Positions 10,917 to 26,000 of a DNA stretch of 64,000 nucleotides are shown here, piece by piece. Positions within the stretch are counted from its first letter, which is position 1. Each line of letters starts with the position of its first letter. The DNA comes from Strigops habroptila. Taxonomy: Eukaryota; Chordata; Aves; Psittaciformes; Psittacidae. Position numbers and translations under genes: made by a program. Below the pieces are notes generated by a model, which made no database searches, was not told the origin of the DNA, and saw only the letters and a list, made by a program, of their open reading frames with translations. The DNA lies in assembly GCF_004027225.2 (NCBI RefSeq), contig NC_044302.2:35975449-36039448 (forward strand). Reading direction: 5' to 3'.

Positions 10917-11045
10917 TCAAGTCTCCACCTTAAAGCATGATACCTGTACAGTTTTTATGATCTTAGTGGTGGGTTTTCCATCAATGTTGTTAGTGGATAG
11001 TGGAGATCTTTCTTCTATTAAGCTGTCTTTAGATCCGTTCTGTCT
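10917..11045 (-). CDS. EPB41L4A: EPB41L4A terminal coding exon with stop codon
   Basis: 129 bases, entered in phase 0. Reads [42 protein letters not shown], then TGA (10919-10917). Acceptor CCTTCAG. An in-frame CAG|GTATCA at 10944/10943 resembles a donor, but the read-through ending ([12 protein letters not shown]) parallels the mammalian C-terminus in length and in its final Lys-x-Glu-Thr, so the unspliced reading is preferred. Downstream is the 3' UTR. Confidence 0.88.
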   Translation of the reverse strand, partial: RQNGSKDSLIEERSPLSTNNIDGKPTTKIIKTVQVSCFKVET

Positions 11046-14000
11046 CTGAAGGAAACAAATTAAAACATGTTGTTGAAAAGGTATAGCAGAATTTAAATAC
11101 TGTGTTTTGATAACTGCTTCTATGACAGCCTTAGCTAAGGATACAGCAATTTGTGTATGTATACGCGCACCAGGAATATTAAAGCCTCTACATTTATTTG
11201 ATCAAACAGAACTTTTCCCCTCTCTTGCCTCCTCTCTCCCCTGCCAGCTGCTGCCCTCTGTGCTATTTGGATTCACATTCCCTGTTCAGGAAATGTCACA
11301 ACTAATTATATGATTATTCAGCAAAGCACTGCAAGCAAGCACTCACAAGGAATTAATGGCCACTGTTGTGAGGGGGCTTGGGGCAGAGGGCAAAAAGAGG
11401 TGTTTGTGGACACTGAACATTGTAACATTAATTCCTTTCAGGGCATGAATTTAAGCCACACTGTATTCGATAAGAATGGAAATGGAAAGACAGTTTGAAT
11501 TTTGAACTGGACTCCGTCAGACAAGCTACCTATTTCTACAAAGCATATAAATGTGCTTAGCCTTAAGTGTATCAACTTCACTGCTGCAGCCAAGCCCTTA
11601 CAGAAACATTAAGGACAGCACCTCTTTTTCAATTTCCACCAGATGCAAGACTACAAATATCCTTGAACTTAATTCCTATCAGATAGTGTGGTAGCCAGCC
11701 TTAAAGTGAAAAACACCTGTTTATTGGTTTAAAATTGTTCAAGCTTCAGTTATTCTAACTGCTTATAAGAAAAAATATGATGTTTTGCTGTGCAGTTTCC
11801 ACACTATATACAATATCAGTATGTGGTTTTGGTATATCTGCATGCCAGATTAACAGACAAGATGACTGGTGTGGGAAGTTAGTTATCTGGAATTCTCCTT
11901 TCAAGTTTTGGGTTTCCTTCTGCGCTCTTTTACAATAGACCAGCAAGTGCTTTTTGACTATAATTTGCTTCTCGTATTTTGAGCTTAATAAAACTGTTAA
12001 AGCTGAGAGATATGGTACTATAATGTATGATAAAAGCTAATGATTACATTTAAAAGTTCTATCCTTTTCAGTTTTGAGTAACATAAGAAAAAAAAACAAA
12101 CAATGCTTCAAGCCCAAGCACTGATACTCTGAGACCTCTAAGAAAAGGTGAATAAACAGTAGTAGGTGGTGATTACAACTGCATCACAAGTACACCTACA
12201 TACTTTAAGAAATTGTGAAAGCTGATTCTCCTGCTGTGGATAACAGGGTATCATATTAAGGGAAGCATCAAACTCGAGTTGGCAAAGAGTCTTCCAGTAG
12301 CAGAAGCAAGTGGTTCACAAAGGCATATGCTACAAAACTATGTATATTTGGAAATATAGACAAAGTGCAAATATAACCAAAATATAAAATTTTGAGTCAC
12401 ACTGCTGCTGATAAAACTGCAGCACTAGACATCCCCTTCTCCCTCCAAAAAAATTAAAATTGCAAAGGATGCACTATTGCTAACCTGTTGAGTCAACTGG
12501 ATGCTGGGACCTCTCGCATCTGAAGGTCGTGTAATAGGCAGTGGAGGCACCAGCTCAGTTTTCGCACTGGAATTACAATATTACAAAATAGGTATTGCTA
12601 TAGTGAAGTAAACTACAACTGTGCAGAGGAAGAACATTGAAACTGACCCAGACAGCTACACAGATCTGAAAGGAAAAATCCAAAAGGCTTATCACCTGAC
12701 TTCAGACATTGAAAGCTGTCATGATGATCCTCAGCAATGCACCTTTCAGGGCATTGATAGATCATCCCATCTCTTCTCAAAAGGCCTGTCTCCTTCTGGG
12801 CTACAGAGCCAGCCCAACTTCAGGTAAGATGTCACCTGAAAGTGTGGGTGTGCCACACCTCCTTTCAGGGTGCCATTCAGTTAAAACTAGCCTCCCAAGT
12901 GGGTGGTATCACCAGGGTACTGCTTTTGATATATAACGCCTTAAGAAAACTGCGAATGGGCTGTCACTTTCCATTTTTAAGTACCCTCTTTACAAATCAG
13001 TTTTCTGGAAAAGACTGATCCACCTATTGCTGGAGAAGGTTGTATGACAGTTCCCATGGAACAAATTACAGAATTAATAAAGATTATGTCCTAACTCTAT
13101 TAAGGATGAAGGTATCTGGAAAGCAACTAGTGAGTTCTCATCCCTTAGGCAACTTCATGACCTACCACTGAAGAGCAATACAGGTTTATTTTGGCTTTTT
13201 CAGCTTTTCTCCCTTTCAAGCTCAAGAATCAAGCAAGCCTCTGTGGCCCAAGAATAGAACAGAAATGGTTCTGTGCTTGTCCGAGTCATTTAGCTCTGAA
13301 GACCTACTATTTAGAGGGTTAACCTGAATCCTATGCCAGCAATCAGCCACGTTTATGCCACTTCTAATTTAACCATGATCTTTGAACAACTTTTAGGCCA
13401 CAGTAAACCACTCTATTGCTAATAACCATATTCACGTACTTCACTTCAGACAGGACAGATCTTTCACCATCAGAGCACTGGGACCGCCGATACTGGCGGT
13501 AGCTTCGAGGGGAATGTGAATGCCTAATGCGGATCGGGTCACCTTGAGTCCTAAGAGAGACACAAAATTCACAACGGTGGTTTAGAAAACCAGATCTTCA
13601 GCACAAAAACATTAATTCAACTGCAGACTGAGAGATTCTCCCATTTCTTATTTAAGTATAACACATGGCTTCTTGCACTGGCTGAATTAAGAAGCTGATG
13701 CTTTTCTTACAATTCCATACTTGGAATCCAGTGCTTTAGGTGCAAAGGTCACAAACTGGCAACCCCATATTTGAGAATGAAACCATTTAATAAAGACTGC
13801 ATGACTACATACAGCTTTAACATCAGTCTTTTCTGTTGGTGCTGTGGAAGCACATTATAACGCAAACCAGGATCCCATTTCTGCCACATGCAGCTGCTTG
13901 CACTAACACATGGCATCCCCAACAGGCAAGTAGCACAGTGAAATACATGTTGGTTCTTAAGGAAATAACTATGCCCTGGCAGCTGCCCATGACAAGCAAG

Positions 14001-17000
14001 GAAAGAGGTTGGACAGGTCAAACAGTGCCTCAGATGATCAAAATAAATATTTGAAAGGGAGCAGAAGTTTTGGAAATAAATGGATTTGTTTGTTTTAATT
14101 CAGTTCTCTCTGATTCTGTAACTTGCACTATAAAGCAACTTGATGGATGGCATAGGGAGACATACAGAACATAGAGACATCCAGCAGGTTTACGAGTGTG
14201 TGGGACAGATAGGGAGAGATGAAGGCAATTTTTTTCATATTTTGGAAAGAGAAAATATTAGGTTTTTAAATTAAGTATCCTCACCCAATCCATCCTAGAT
14301 GAGCATTAGTAGGTAGCAGCTTAGAGATAATGTGTAAACGCACTCCTATTTCAGTATGACAGAGTTCATAGTAAAATTGGGGGGGGGAGAAAAAAAAGGA
14401 CTTTTATATTCACAAATTAAAATTCTGACATAAACTCACTCTATTTTAGTGTACGGAATTTCTTTCAATTGCTCTTCAGACAGGCCAGATGGATCCACAA
14501 GCTCCTTCCTAGAAAGGATTAGGCAAAGTAAAAAATGTAACAGTAGCTACCAACTGCAAAACCATTCTTATTTTTATTATATTAGGCTGAAAAGATTTAC
14601 CAAAACAAGCTGTTGTCAGCCCTGAAGCTATCTTGACATCAAAATAGGAAACCTATTAAGAAATGTGCCTAAATTAATCTTGATGGCTTCAACTGTGTGT
14701 CATATCCTGTTCCACCTTACTCTCACCTCCCTGCAAATCTGATCTTTATATTATCAGATATATATGAACACTGTGTATACTGAACATCAAAAATGCTTTG
14801 GAATAGCTAACTACCTTCCTAACTGGTAGTCTTATAGCATATGGGGCCTCATCCTAGAAATGTCAGTATTACAAACAAGGACATGTTGGAAGCCACAGAC
14901 AGATAAGTTTCTAAAATGCTGTATTGTTCCTTAATAATTCATCTACATACAATGGTATTCAGTGCATGCAGTGATTTGCAGTATCTTCTACACACAGCAG
15001 GTCATTAACACCCACATAATTTGCCATGGCACGTAACTAAATCAGAACATAATTGCCTCATAGCCACAGCGCAGGGAATGTGAACAACTATGTTAGAGGC
15101 AGACCAAGCAGTCAGTCAGACCCTGTAAGGACCACACTTACTGAATATGTTTCCAAAGTTCTTCTTTAGCTTGCACATCTGGGCTTCTCCTATAAATGCC
15201 AACAAAGATAACAAAGGCAGAACTGTGAAAATTATCATCTGATGTGTCGCTGTTGAAATAACTTTTAACAGCACAGACCCTGCACGGAAATCATGGAAAA
15301 TGTAATCCATCAGTGACGATGTCTGTTCTCTCAAAAAATGCATTGAACTCCACAACTTTATTTCAAACGAAAAATCATTTCTTGAATGACAGGCTCTCAA
15401 CCACAACTGCTGTTCCACTAGCCTTCAGCAACTGTACCAGGCTGACACACCAGTTATCCTTGGCCATTCCCAGTGAACACCAGTAAAGAGGAACCGCTGC
15501 TCAGCTGCATCACAGTACAGCCTCTCACCTCTGGTCATTTCCAATATGGTTTCTGCTCACCTCATTTACTTTTGTGATATACAGGACAAAAAAACAATGA
15601 TGAACAAACTAAACCAGCAACCGCACATACTCATGCACACAAATAGTTTGGCAAGTATTCCATTCACAGAGAAAATACTCACAATTTTAACTTCCCTGAT
15701 GCAGACATAAAGGTGCCTGCAGACATAAAGGAAGCCTGAATGGCATGCCTGACATTTTCCACTGAATTACAGAAGACAATGTATCCAAAGTGGAACCCCT
15801 TTATTTGTATTTCTGTTACCCTATTTTATCGCAGGGTAGGTGCAAGATCACCACTGTTGCTGAAGCTGCACCTAGAATTCACCAAAACCCATGCAGAGTA
15901 ATAGATGAAATGAGCATTTCATCTATCCCATCAGTGGCAGGGACTACATTTGCATGGAGAGATGAGGTAACTCTTTTTATCAGGATTATATAAGCTCCAT
16001 GTCAACAGCTAGACTGGTGCACACCACCTGACATCTGAGGTATGCACCTTTTAGACAGATTCAGCGTACATCAATGCTCCCACTGAAGTCACAGTTTCTC
16101 AAAGATTAAGTCTTACATCATCATACCATACAGCTTGCTTTTCTTTCCTTGAACACAATCAAAGATGCTTTTGGAGTGCATATAATCCAAATTTAAACAA
16201 AGATCAAAGACAATAGCACAGTTCTGCATTTTAACATCATTAAATTTGCTTTACCTTGCCCAGTGATGGCTGTTTCAGAAATAACTCCAAAATGCTATCA
16301 CAAACAATTTCACTGTTTTCTTACTTCAGTGTTAATACGTTTTCTCATTTCCAAACTTCAGCCTCAGAATATTGTTCAGACACATCTCTATTGCAGTATA
16401 TGTTTTACAGTTGGTATAAAGGCAGACCATTTAGGGATGGTAACATTTTTGGGTTGGTTTTGTTGGTGGGGTTTTTTTTAATTTTACAGGTGCACAAGTA
16501 CTGGGAGATATTGGTGTACTGCTTTATAAATCATAGAATCGTAGAATCATAGTTAAGCCTGGAAAGGACCTTAAGATCATCTAGCTCCAACCTCCCTGCC
16601 ATGGGCAGGGACACCTCGCGCTAAACCATGTCACCCAAGACTCCATCCAACCTGGCCTTGAACACTGCCAGGAATGGAGCATTCACAGCTTCCTTGGGCA
16701 ACCCATTCCAGTGCTTCACCACCCTCACTGTAAAGAACTTCTTCCTTATATCTAACCTGAACTTCCCCTGTTTAAGTTTGAACCCGTTACCCCTTGTCCT
16801 ATCACTACAGTCCTTAGTGAAGAGTCCCTCCCCAGCATCCTTGTAGACCCCCTTCAGATCCTGGAAGGCTGCTATGAGGTCTCCACACAGCCTTCTCTTC
16901 TCCAGGCTGAACAGCCACAACTTTCTCAGCCTGTCTTCATATGGGAGGTGCTCCAGCCCCCTGATCATCCTCGTGGCCCTCCTCTGGACTTGGTCCAACA

Positions 17001-20000
17001 GCTCCATGTCCTTCTTATGTTGAAGACACCAGAACTGCACAGTCTCCAAGTGGGGTCTCACGAGAGCAGAGCAGAGGGGCAGGATCACCTCCTTTGACCT
17101 GCTGGTCATGCTTCTTTTGATGCAGCCCAGGATACGGTTGGTTTCTGGGCTGCGAGTGCACACTGAAGCCCGCTCATGTTCAGTTTCTCATCGACCAACA
17201 CCCCCAAGTCCTTCTCTGCAGGGCTGCTCTGAATCTCTTCTCTGCCCAACCTGTAGCTGTGCCTGGGATTGCCCCGACCCAGGTGTAGGACCTTGCACTT
17301 GGCTTTGTTGAACTTCATGAGGCTGGCATTGCCTCATCTCTCAAGCATGTCAAGGTCCCTCTAGATGGCATCCCTTCCCTCCAGAGAGAAGCAGCAGGAT
17401 GAGAAATCACCTTACATTTGTGATTCCCTAGTGGGACTGATACAAACTAATCCATAACCTTTGCAGGCTCCAAGGTAGTGATGGCTTTCCAGGCAGTGTA
17501 AAGCAGCTGCCCCAGATGATTCCCTTGATGGACGCTCTGTGTTCCAACTGCTCAGGTCTGCACAACAGCAACAACTACAAACACAAGTAGTTTGCAGTCT
17601 TATTTGTCTCAGCATTCAGAGCTTTTTATGGCTTTGTGTGTTTGTATTTATTATAATGCATTTAGTTTTCTCTGATTTTTCAGAGATTTTCTCTCGTTCT
17701 CCCTTCCTGCATTTACTTCTCTCTTTCTCACTTCCATCCATGCTGGTTTTAGCTCCCTGGTGCTGTAGCTTGGTATGCAGTGACATTTAACAGTGTTTTC
17801 CACTCCTAGTTTTGAACTGATTTCTCCTTATATTCAACTCTCTGCTCACAATATAGCAGCTGCATACCCCACATTTACCCTGGGGCTGGGAAGATAGGCA
17901 TCCTCTTCTGAGGTTGAATAATCAGGCAGTGGGGAATGCAAAACGCCCCTGAAAAATGCCAGCTTCTCCAGGGAGGCTTTGTAATGCTTACAAGCTCTAG
18001 TTTGCCTGAGGGAAGCAAAGCCTCAAGGCCATTCCCAAACTCATGATCCACACAAAGCAGGGTGTTGTGCACACCACTAACTCAGCTGATCAGCTCGTGG
18101 CTTTTATTTATTCATGGAAATACAACAGTTCAGGACGTGGCCTTAAATCTCGTGTATCACTAAACGTCATGTGATGCCTCACCTACGGTAAAAAATATTA
18201 GTCTGTGGGGCAGTGTGAAAAGAGAGTGGTTAAATAAGAAGTCATCTCCGTTTCTCCATGTTATTGGAACTCTGCCTCCTGCTTTCCACAGCCAACTCCA
18301 GATACTTAATTTCATGATCTCTGCCTTTCTCGCTCCTTCTTTCACCCCTGCAATGACACTAATAAGGAAGCCACTGCTGTAAAATATCTGTTTAGCAATA
18401 TGGCAATATGGCATTTCATAAGAAAAAGGAAAAAAAAAAAAAAGGAAAATGGCTAAACACAGTAATTCCTCAGAGCAAACTGCTTCTATGAACTCCAATC
18501 TTGGCAGTATTTTCTGCTTAAGAAGTGTTACCATACTGGGATAACCTCGCAGCATTTATTGCAGATAACTAACCACAAAATAATATTCAGAAATACAATA
18601 CAGTATTTCTACTATAAGTATCCTACTATAAGCATTTTCCTTCCAAAGGCCTATTCCTGATTCCTTTGAAGGCAAAATGAAGAAAAGCTTACAAAAGGTA
18701 AGATAAAATTGTTAGGGTAAAATGTAGGTATTGCATATGCTGCATAGAAAATTCATGTTTGTATAGGTCTTAACAGCCCACAACAAAGCAATCCTTCTAT
18801 TAAATCTTAAAGCCAGATCACAACCCCTCTTTCACTTTGTTTTAATCTTTTTACTGTAAATTGTTTTAGAACTCACAGTTTGACATATAATGTATACTCA
18901 GATGGTCCTATTGCAGCATCCGGATCAACAGCTTCTGGACAATTTGTACTCACATCAGATTCTCTAATGCGCAAGAAACCTTGTGGGAATTTCCAGTAAG
19001 TGATGAGTCTCCAGGATTTTTTTTTTGTTTGTTTTTATTACATTTGCACACTCTCAAACCACTCTACACATAAATAAGGTCTACATTATTTTTTGTGTCT
19101 GCATCTGCACCCTTATTAATATTTCAGTTTGAGTCACGAATGGTAAATTTAAATAGCCATGGAATTTTAATAGCCATTCATCTTAATTAAAAAAAGCCCT
19201 TTGGCTACACAGATGTTTTACATGAATTCTTGAAAATAAACCCGGTAGAACTAGAAATGGGAGCTCTCTCAATTTGCTGATTCCTTTAGGAGAAAGGAAG
19301 GTCAAATTCTGGTCAAATATTTTTATTCCTGAGACCAACGAGACACCACCTCCCCATCACCACTGATTAATATTACTCAGTATCAAACAAATGAAATGCA
19401 CTGTGCCAGGCACAGTAAAAAATAGCCAAATGGAACATCTAGTTAACCTGACTGCAGTAAGGAACTTAATGTGAAAGACTTACCTGTATTAAAACAAAGG
19501 TTTTATATCAATATTAAATGTGCAAATTAAAATGACCATGTGACCAGATTTAAAACCAGAACCAACCATACCCTACACCCTAGGGAATTGTATTTCCCTT
19601 CCCTCCAACCTGCATCCAGTCATGCAAGCAAACAGCTGAGCCAAACTAAATTAAATAAATTTAATAAATTAAATATAACCTACTGCAGGTTAACAGTTAA
19701 ATGCCTTTTACCAACGCTTTTTTAAAGCTCTTCAAAAGGAATTCTCATTTTGCTTTTTTTAGTTCCTGCTTGCATGTATTAAGGATATGTGCCACACTTG
19801 GGAAGTTTGGGCTTATTTCATTGTTTTGGTTTTGTTTTTTTTAAACTGAAGAGAGACAAAAAGAAAGAATATATTCATCGCTAACACAATAGGGAAAGGA
19901 AATGAGAAGCCATCCAAAATCTTCAGGATTTCACTTCTTTGCTTCTTCTACGGTCTTTTTTCTCAACTAAGATGCTACACATTTATGTTTTTCCTAATAG

Positions 20001-23000
20001 TAGCTTGAATAAAAAAATAACTTTGAATATCACCATGCTGGAAAATAAAAGCCATTTCACAAGTTATCTTAGCCACAAGAGGGAGCCCATGCTGTCTAAG
20101 TAATGAAATTTGCTTGGTTTATGGTATAAATTTAGTCTATTACTAACTGAGTAAATTTTCTAGCTTATAGCACTATCTGTATACAGTTAAAAAATTGTAA
20201 ATTTAACTTAATCAGCTAGATTTTTGTGGATTCCATACAAGCATGCTTTAATATTCCTGATTTTTAGTAATGTATCATTGTACAATTACAACTAATAACA
20301 TTTGACTTTCGTGCAGCTAAAAGTGAACAAGTCTGTACAAAGCCAGTTAAAGAAGAACTTCCAACATTTGGAATTTTAATGGCAAATTCTATTTCTCATA
20401 AAAGAATGAAAACTGTACACTATGAAACTGGAGACAGAAATGAGTTCTAGCAACTCAGGCAACTAAAAACAGAACTCAAGTAGATTTTAATACTGGAAAC
20501 TTCAGTACAATTACAGTTCCAGCCAGTATTAATGAAATAATCATTTAAGGCATTATACAGTTTCTCTCGGTATCTCATATTAACATGAAAGGTAAATTTA
20601 AGAAAGTTATTAATGGGAAGTACCTATGCTAAGTGCATTACACTGGTCACACGTTACCCTATCAGCACCGGGGCTGTCAGCCAGGCAACAACAGTGGAGG
20701 GAGCTTTAAAAGGCTGCTCCCTCTTGCCATCTCTCCCAGTGCCTCACAGCTTCTTTCCTGGCACTCTTCAACACCACTTGCCCTGCCCTGCTCTGCCTGC
20801 CTGATGCTGGCGCTGCTCTGGATGATTGCTTGGATGGCAGATTAAGCTGGACACAAACATGATAAAGAACAGATACCCCAGACACATGCCATTAGAAGAA
20901 AAATACAAATTAAAAGAAAACAGCATTTTCATTAGTTTGAGAAAATTAATTTTAGAAGCTGACAATTTCACCATTTCAAAAGCACTGTCAACAGGAATAG
21001 CACTGCCTGGCAGCACGGCTCCATCATAGAAATCCCGACATCAGAATGTGCAATCATCACTGACTGCTGCTTGCCAATGGTAATTTGACATGGAGACATC
21101 AGTAGCTAGTCTCATCTGGAAGAATACTGTAGACATTATATGAGTAAACAAAGTGTGTGTGCATTTCACAAAAATGCCTGTACCTATCACACAAAATCTC
21201 AGTGTTTTCACAGACTTGCTGCCTAGAAGAGGGGAATCATTGTCCTCATTACAAAAAACCGTCCAGGACTCCATCAAAGGTGATGGAGAGAGTTCCTGAC
21301 CAGCTCTGTGACAAAGCTCTTCCTGCATTATCTCTTCTTGCCCTGAAATTCAAATCACTAGACAAAGAGAGAGTGACCACAAAGACAAATCTGCTAACGT
21401 GAGAACATGCCAAGTTAAAGTCCCTGTTCCTCAGTGGCTAAGAGCCACCGCCACACTGGAGATACTCCTCCTGCTTTTTAACATGTCACAGCAGCCTTAA
21501 TTTTCACATCAAAGAGGGCAAGGGTTACATACGATCGAGATCTGTGCCTGGATCGCCGGTAGTTTGGGTCTGCCTGGTTTTTCTCCTTTTGTCGCCGTAA
21601 CACAGCTTCCCACTGAGGAGCTGAGTCAACCATGTCATTCTCTTGCCGTAATCTACAAAGAAAGGTCCAGGAGTTTAGTCTGAGGTCTCTGAGAAGCAAT
21701 GGGGATTTTTCACCCCGGCTCCTGCAATGCAATACTTTAACTTCACATTGCTAAATTTTAATTGGTGTTCCCAAACTAAATTAAAATGTAAGAACTTGCA
21801 TCAAAGAAAACTCACTGATTTGTTATTTATAAACAGCACAAACCAGAAATGAAATTACTCAGGCCTTTAAGAACAGGACCACAACTTGAATTGTCTTCCC
21901 AGCCCAAGCCAAACATTTAGAATTTTTTTCCTGATTAAACATTCCAGCCCACCTCATCTACAGCAAGTGTAAGCCCCACATCACAATACAAAGCTCTTCT
22001 GATACTGCTACACCTTTTCAAAATATTTTGTTGCAGCATGTACCTTCCTAGGATCCAGGGAAAATTCCCCAGGGATGCCCTTGGCAAGTTCATGCTCAGA
22101 GAAAGCATTCCCTTCACCCCGATTTGCATCAAAGCCCAGGATGCACGCATACCTCCCTGCCCGCCCCAGACATACAAAATCCTTCTGCCTCCCCTTCTGC
22201 ACTGTCCCACTATGACTCTGGCCCTTGCTTTGCTTGTGTGCTTCTAAACTGCATGATATTACTTTTATTTCTTTTTTTTTTCTTTTCTCTAATCCATGAA
22301 GCCACTATTGGAATGTAGTACAGATTAAACCAAATGTCAAAATCCCACAAATTCAGCATGTTTGTTAGCAGGCTGAAGTAACTCTATAGTGACACAACCA
22401 GGCAGGCCAACTGGCACACCAGTGTTTGGCCATTCAAAGCTATACAGATGCTCCACAGTTTTGAGGCTGCAGATATGAGTGGTGTGATAACGTGTTAAAT
22501 TGGAACAAATGGATATGCTTGGTCACGGTAGTGAATTTAAAATTCAGCAGAGATTTAGAAACAACCCTGGAAAATATCGCTCCACATGTAGCTTCTCTGA
22601 TAGGATGGTATGACTGGCATCCTGAAGAAGCCAGAGTAGCTTAACAAAAATGGGAAGACTGACAGGTAAAACAAACAAACAAGCCAAAAGAGATAAAGGG
22701 ATTACATAGGAGACATGACTGATAGGAAATGCAAAGCATGATGTTGTTGCTTTTCAATGCAGATGTACATTTCTCCTTGAGTTTTGAATTGTAGCAGGCT
22801 AAACTGGCTACATGCACTGCTGCTTTTCATTTAGTAAGATCTTCTCTCACAAGCAGAATAAATTTTGAGCTGCATCCCCAACTACTGTAAATGGCCACAA
22901 CTCTAACTTCCATCTAAGGATTTAGTAGAAGAATTCACACAGCAAAAAGTAATCAATTGTGATTTGCATCCCAGATAGTCCAACTTCTGGAGACAGCAAG

Positions 23001-26000
23001 CATCCTACATGGAATAAACACAACCAGCTGCCTTCCACATATGGCAGTCACTTGCACAGAAAGAAGATGTGCAGCTGCCAGACCAGCGCTGCTGCTGCTG
23101 CAGGTGGTGAGTATGCCTGCTTGCCATAACCTTGCCCCATCTCTCCCAAAAAATAACAGGTTAAGCAGACAGCTGTGCTCTGAAGGAGGGCATTCTACAA
23201 TTGAAATATGCACATCATAGGTTCTTCTTAAATTTCATGTGAACATCTGCTTAAGAGAAAACATTCATACGATAAAGTGAAACCTCAAAGTCTGATTGAG
23301 ATCAAGTAAACAGTTTCTCCCTAACCTTTTTCCAGTGTTGTACCTTTAGAAGTTCTTACCTGCCGGTCTCTTTTTCCCTGATAATTGGGTGGGTTTTTTC
23401 CAATAAATAGTTCACAGTGGTCTGTTATCATGTGAACAATATATTCTACCTTTCTATAATCAGAAGCATATTCTTTTCAGTAATGTGGGTATTCAGTCAT
23501 TTTATTCCAACAAAACAATACAACTTCGTGTCTGCTTGTGCCAGAGATCTGATTATCATACTGGGAAATAAATTAGTATTGATCTATGCAACAGGTAAAA
23601 CTTTAGTAACAGCAATCATTATATTGTCCCATTTAACCTTGGTAGACCTGGCTCACCTCTGCTAACAGAAAAGCTATTCAGTGCCTGTGCCCTTTCAGCT
23701 TATTATATTCCTGCTTTGGCAGATAATGAAATGCAGAAATTCATTATGACTGGCAGGTTTCCCGCACCTGATAACAAGCAACAAGTTTCAGACTTCCAGC
23801 TCATTTAGTACTTGTTTACTTTAACACTCATAATGACTTTTTAGCTAGTCTGATTTCAAGTAACCACTGTAACATCAGTATTTTTCATGTATCTTACATT
23901 TCTGAAAATGTGTAAAACATAAAAACAATCCACACAAACTTATTTTTCTTCTTTTTAATTTTAAACACTTTTCCATGAGGTGAGGAAGGGTTGGTAGAGG
24001 CCCTTTTATTCTTCAGAAAATTATAAGCAGTACTTAATCCTTCTTACAACTCAATATTTATATTGCAAGAAACCCTTAAAAATATTCTTGTGGTCAGTCT
24101 CTAATTTTCTCCACTGGCTTGTGGAGCTCCCTGAACAAAAAATTTTAATGAAAAATAACCTGGCAGTAATGTTCTAAGAGAAAAGGATACAAGATACTAT
24201 TCACGCACTCATCACTGAAACTATACTCAGCAGTTTTTTCAACTCCAGAGATCACCAAGAAAACAGATCTTCCGTGCACACTAGGTTATTGTTGGTCAAT
24301 TACCCCACAAGACTGTGCTCTAATTTAAGTAGACTCCAAAGAAATCTCATGGCTCAGACATACTTTATACCACCTCATCTGAATGTCACAATGATTTTTT
24401 TAGCGTCTCTAACCACTGCATGTCATGCTTAAAATACTATTATACTGCACACTTCTGCAGCACTATTTAGCAAATAATTATTTCTAAGAGTTTTCAACTA
24501 TCTGAAAATCATGGATCACTCATAGTACTGCATGTGAGGCAACAAGAAACTATGGCAGCTTTTGCAGACAGCTTCTTAGAAAAATTGCCTTAAACAATCC
24601 CTGTTTCGTCCAGTGACATTTAATCTTATGCTCTGTTTAACTGATATGAAGAAATTTTATATGCTTTTTAAAAATACATTTTCATAAATAATTCTCCAAC
24701 GCAACATAAAATTTTCTGGTTTAAAGGAATTTTTATGTTACAATAAACCAGTTATTGTAGATAACTTTTACGATATAACAGTTATGATAACTTTTTCATA
24801 TCAGCAATAAGAAAAATAGGATCTAAATAAAATAGAATCTAAAACACAAAACTTGCTTGCATCACTTGATATTAACCCTTGCTCTTCTATTAAAAGTTGA
24901 TGCCGTATGCATTTTGGGTTTAGGCCCACACTTTACAGTATGGAAAATAAAAATATTTGTACCATTAAATGCATGCATTTAAAATTAACACTGAATTTCA
25001 GATCCACTAAAATATTTTTACTATTCTCCTCAAAAGCTTATTTTCTGCTAAAGTTCTGCACTTGAAATTTTTGAGTATGTGCTGTGAATATCTTGTCATC
25101 AGCATTATCCACTTTATTTACATTAATATTGCAAGTCTTTTGTAAATGTGTCCCGTATTTGCAGTTCATCAATGAGTTCTTCCCAAGAAACAGGAGGGTA
25201 TGCATTCATTGCATACACCTATGATGTTTATGAGTTTTGGCAATTACGTCTCTTCTTATTCAAAAAAGGACCTTAAGTTGCCTCAGGACAACTGTATACA
25301 TATAGTACATGTTAGAATCCTTCTATCTCAGAAAACTCCATCTCCATTTGTTTGCATTTCATGTCTCTATATCTAAAATGTGTAAAGGTTACCTGTTTCT
25401 TTTCTTCCGATGCTCTCTGCTGGAATTTTCTGACTCACTGCCACTGCTGGTGTTACAGCGAGATCGTGATCTGGAGAGGAGAAAAGCAACATCTCAAGAT
25501 GAATTTATACACTAACATCAAAGGTACTGTTTTTGAACAAGGAATGAGCAACACTGGAAAGACATTACTAGGAAAAGCAGAATTAAAAGTCTTCTGAGGA
25601 CTGGTCTGCACCAAAAAGTCATATTATCTTTTTCTCATTAATTGATTGGGAATAACTGCTTTGAAAGTAGTGCACCCAGAGTGCAGTGTCAGGCAAGTGC
25701 TATTTTCCTTTCAAATCATTGCACTGCATTTTTGTTTGTTTTATTTAATCTCTCAGCATCCTTTGTGCATATGCACAGTGAAATGTTTCTTTGAGGTGTG
25801 AAATGTTCCATCTTTAAGCTGCATGCATTCTAGCTTTTTTCTTCTAGCACACTATGGGCCACCCAACAGAAACAATACAGTAATTCTGGTTTTGCAGGCA
25901 AAACAAAATACTTATCAGATCTGCCTTTTTCTATTCACTTCAACTTCCATCTGGCTTCTAGTCAAGTTCATATCATTTTTCAAATGCCAGGCAGAATGGA

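Larger units (their letters stand above)
15190..21532 (-). other. EPB41L4A: EPB41L4A intron k/l
   Basis: 6.3 kb. Holds a CR1 copy (16529-17384), a short period-18 duplication of 'gcagacataaagg' (15701-15713 and 15719-15731), an A run at 18430-18443, and an unusual open exon-like segment at 18877-19008. The rest is unremarkable. Confidence 0.8.

Noticed and set aside
13440-13447. Alternative donor GAA|GTGAAG for exon n
   Set aside because: Using it gives the wrong phase and a stop early in exon o; the downstream GTACGT donor reads cleanly.
16628-16846. Plus-strand frames beginning [17 protein letters not shown] (also at 33741-33959)
   Set aside because: These are the antisense of CR1 reverse-transcriptase sequence, repeated wherever the element occurs.
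20633-20845. Short GC-richer patch with overlapping open frames in intron k/l
   Set aside because: No repeat family, splice sites or protein similarity could be recognised.
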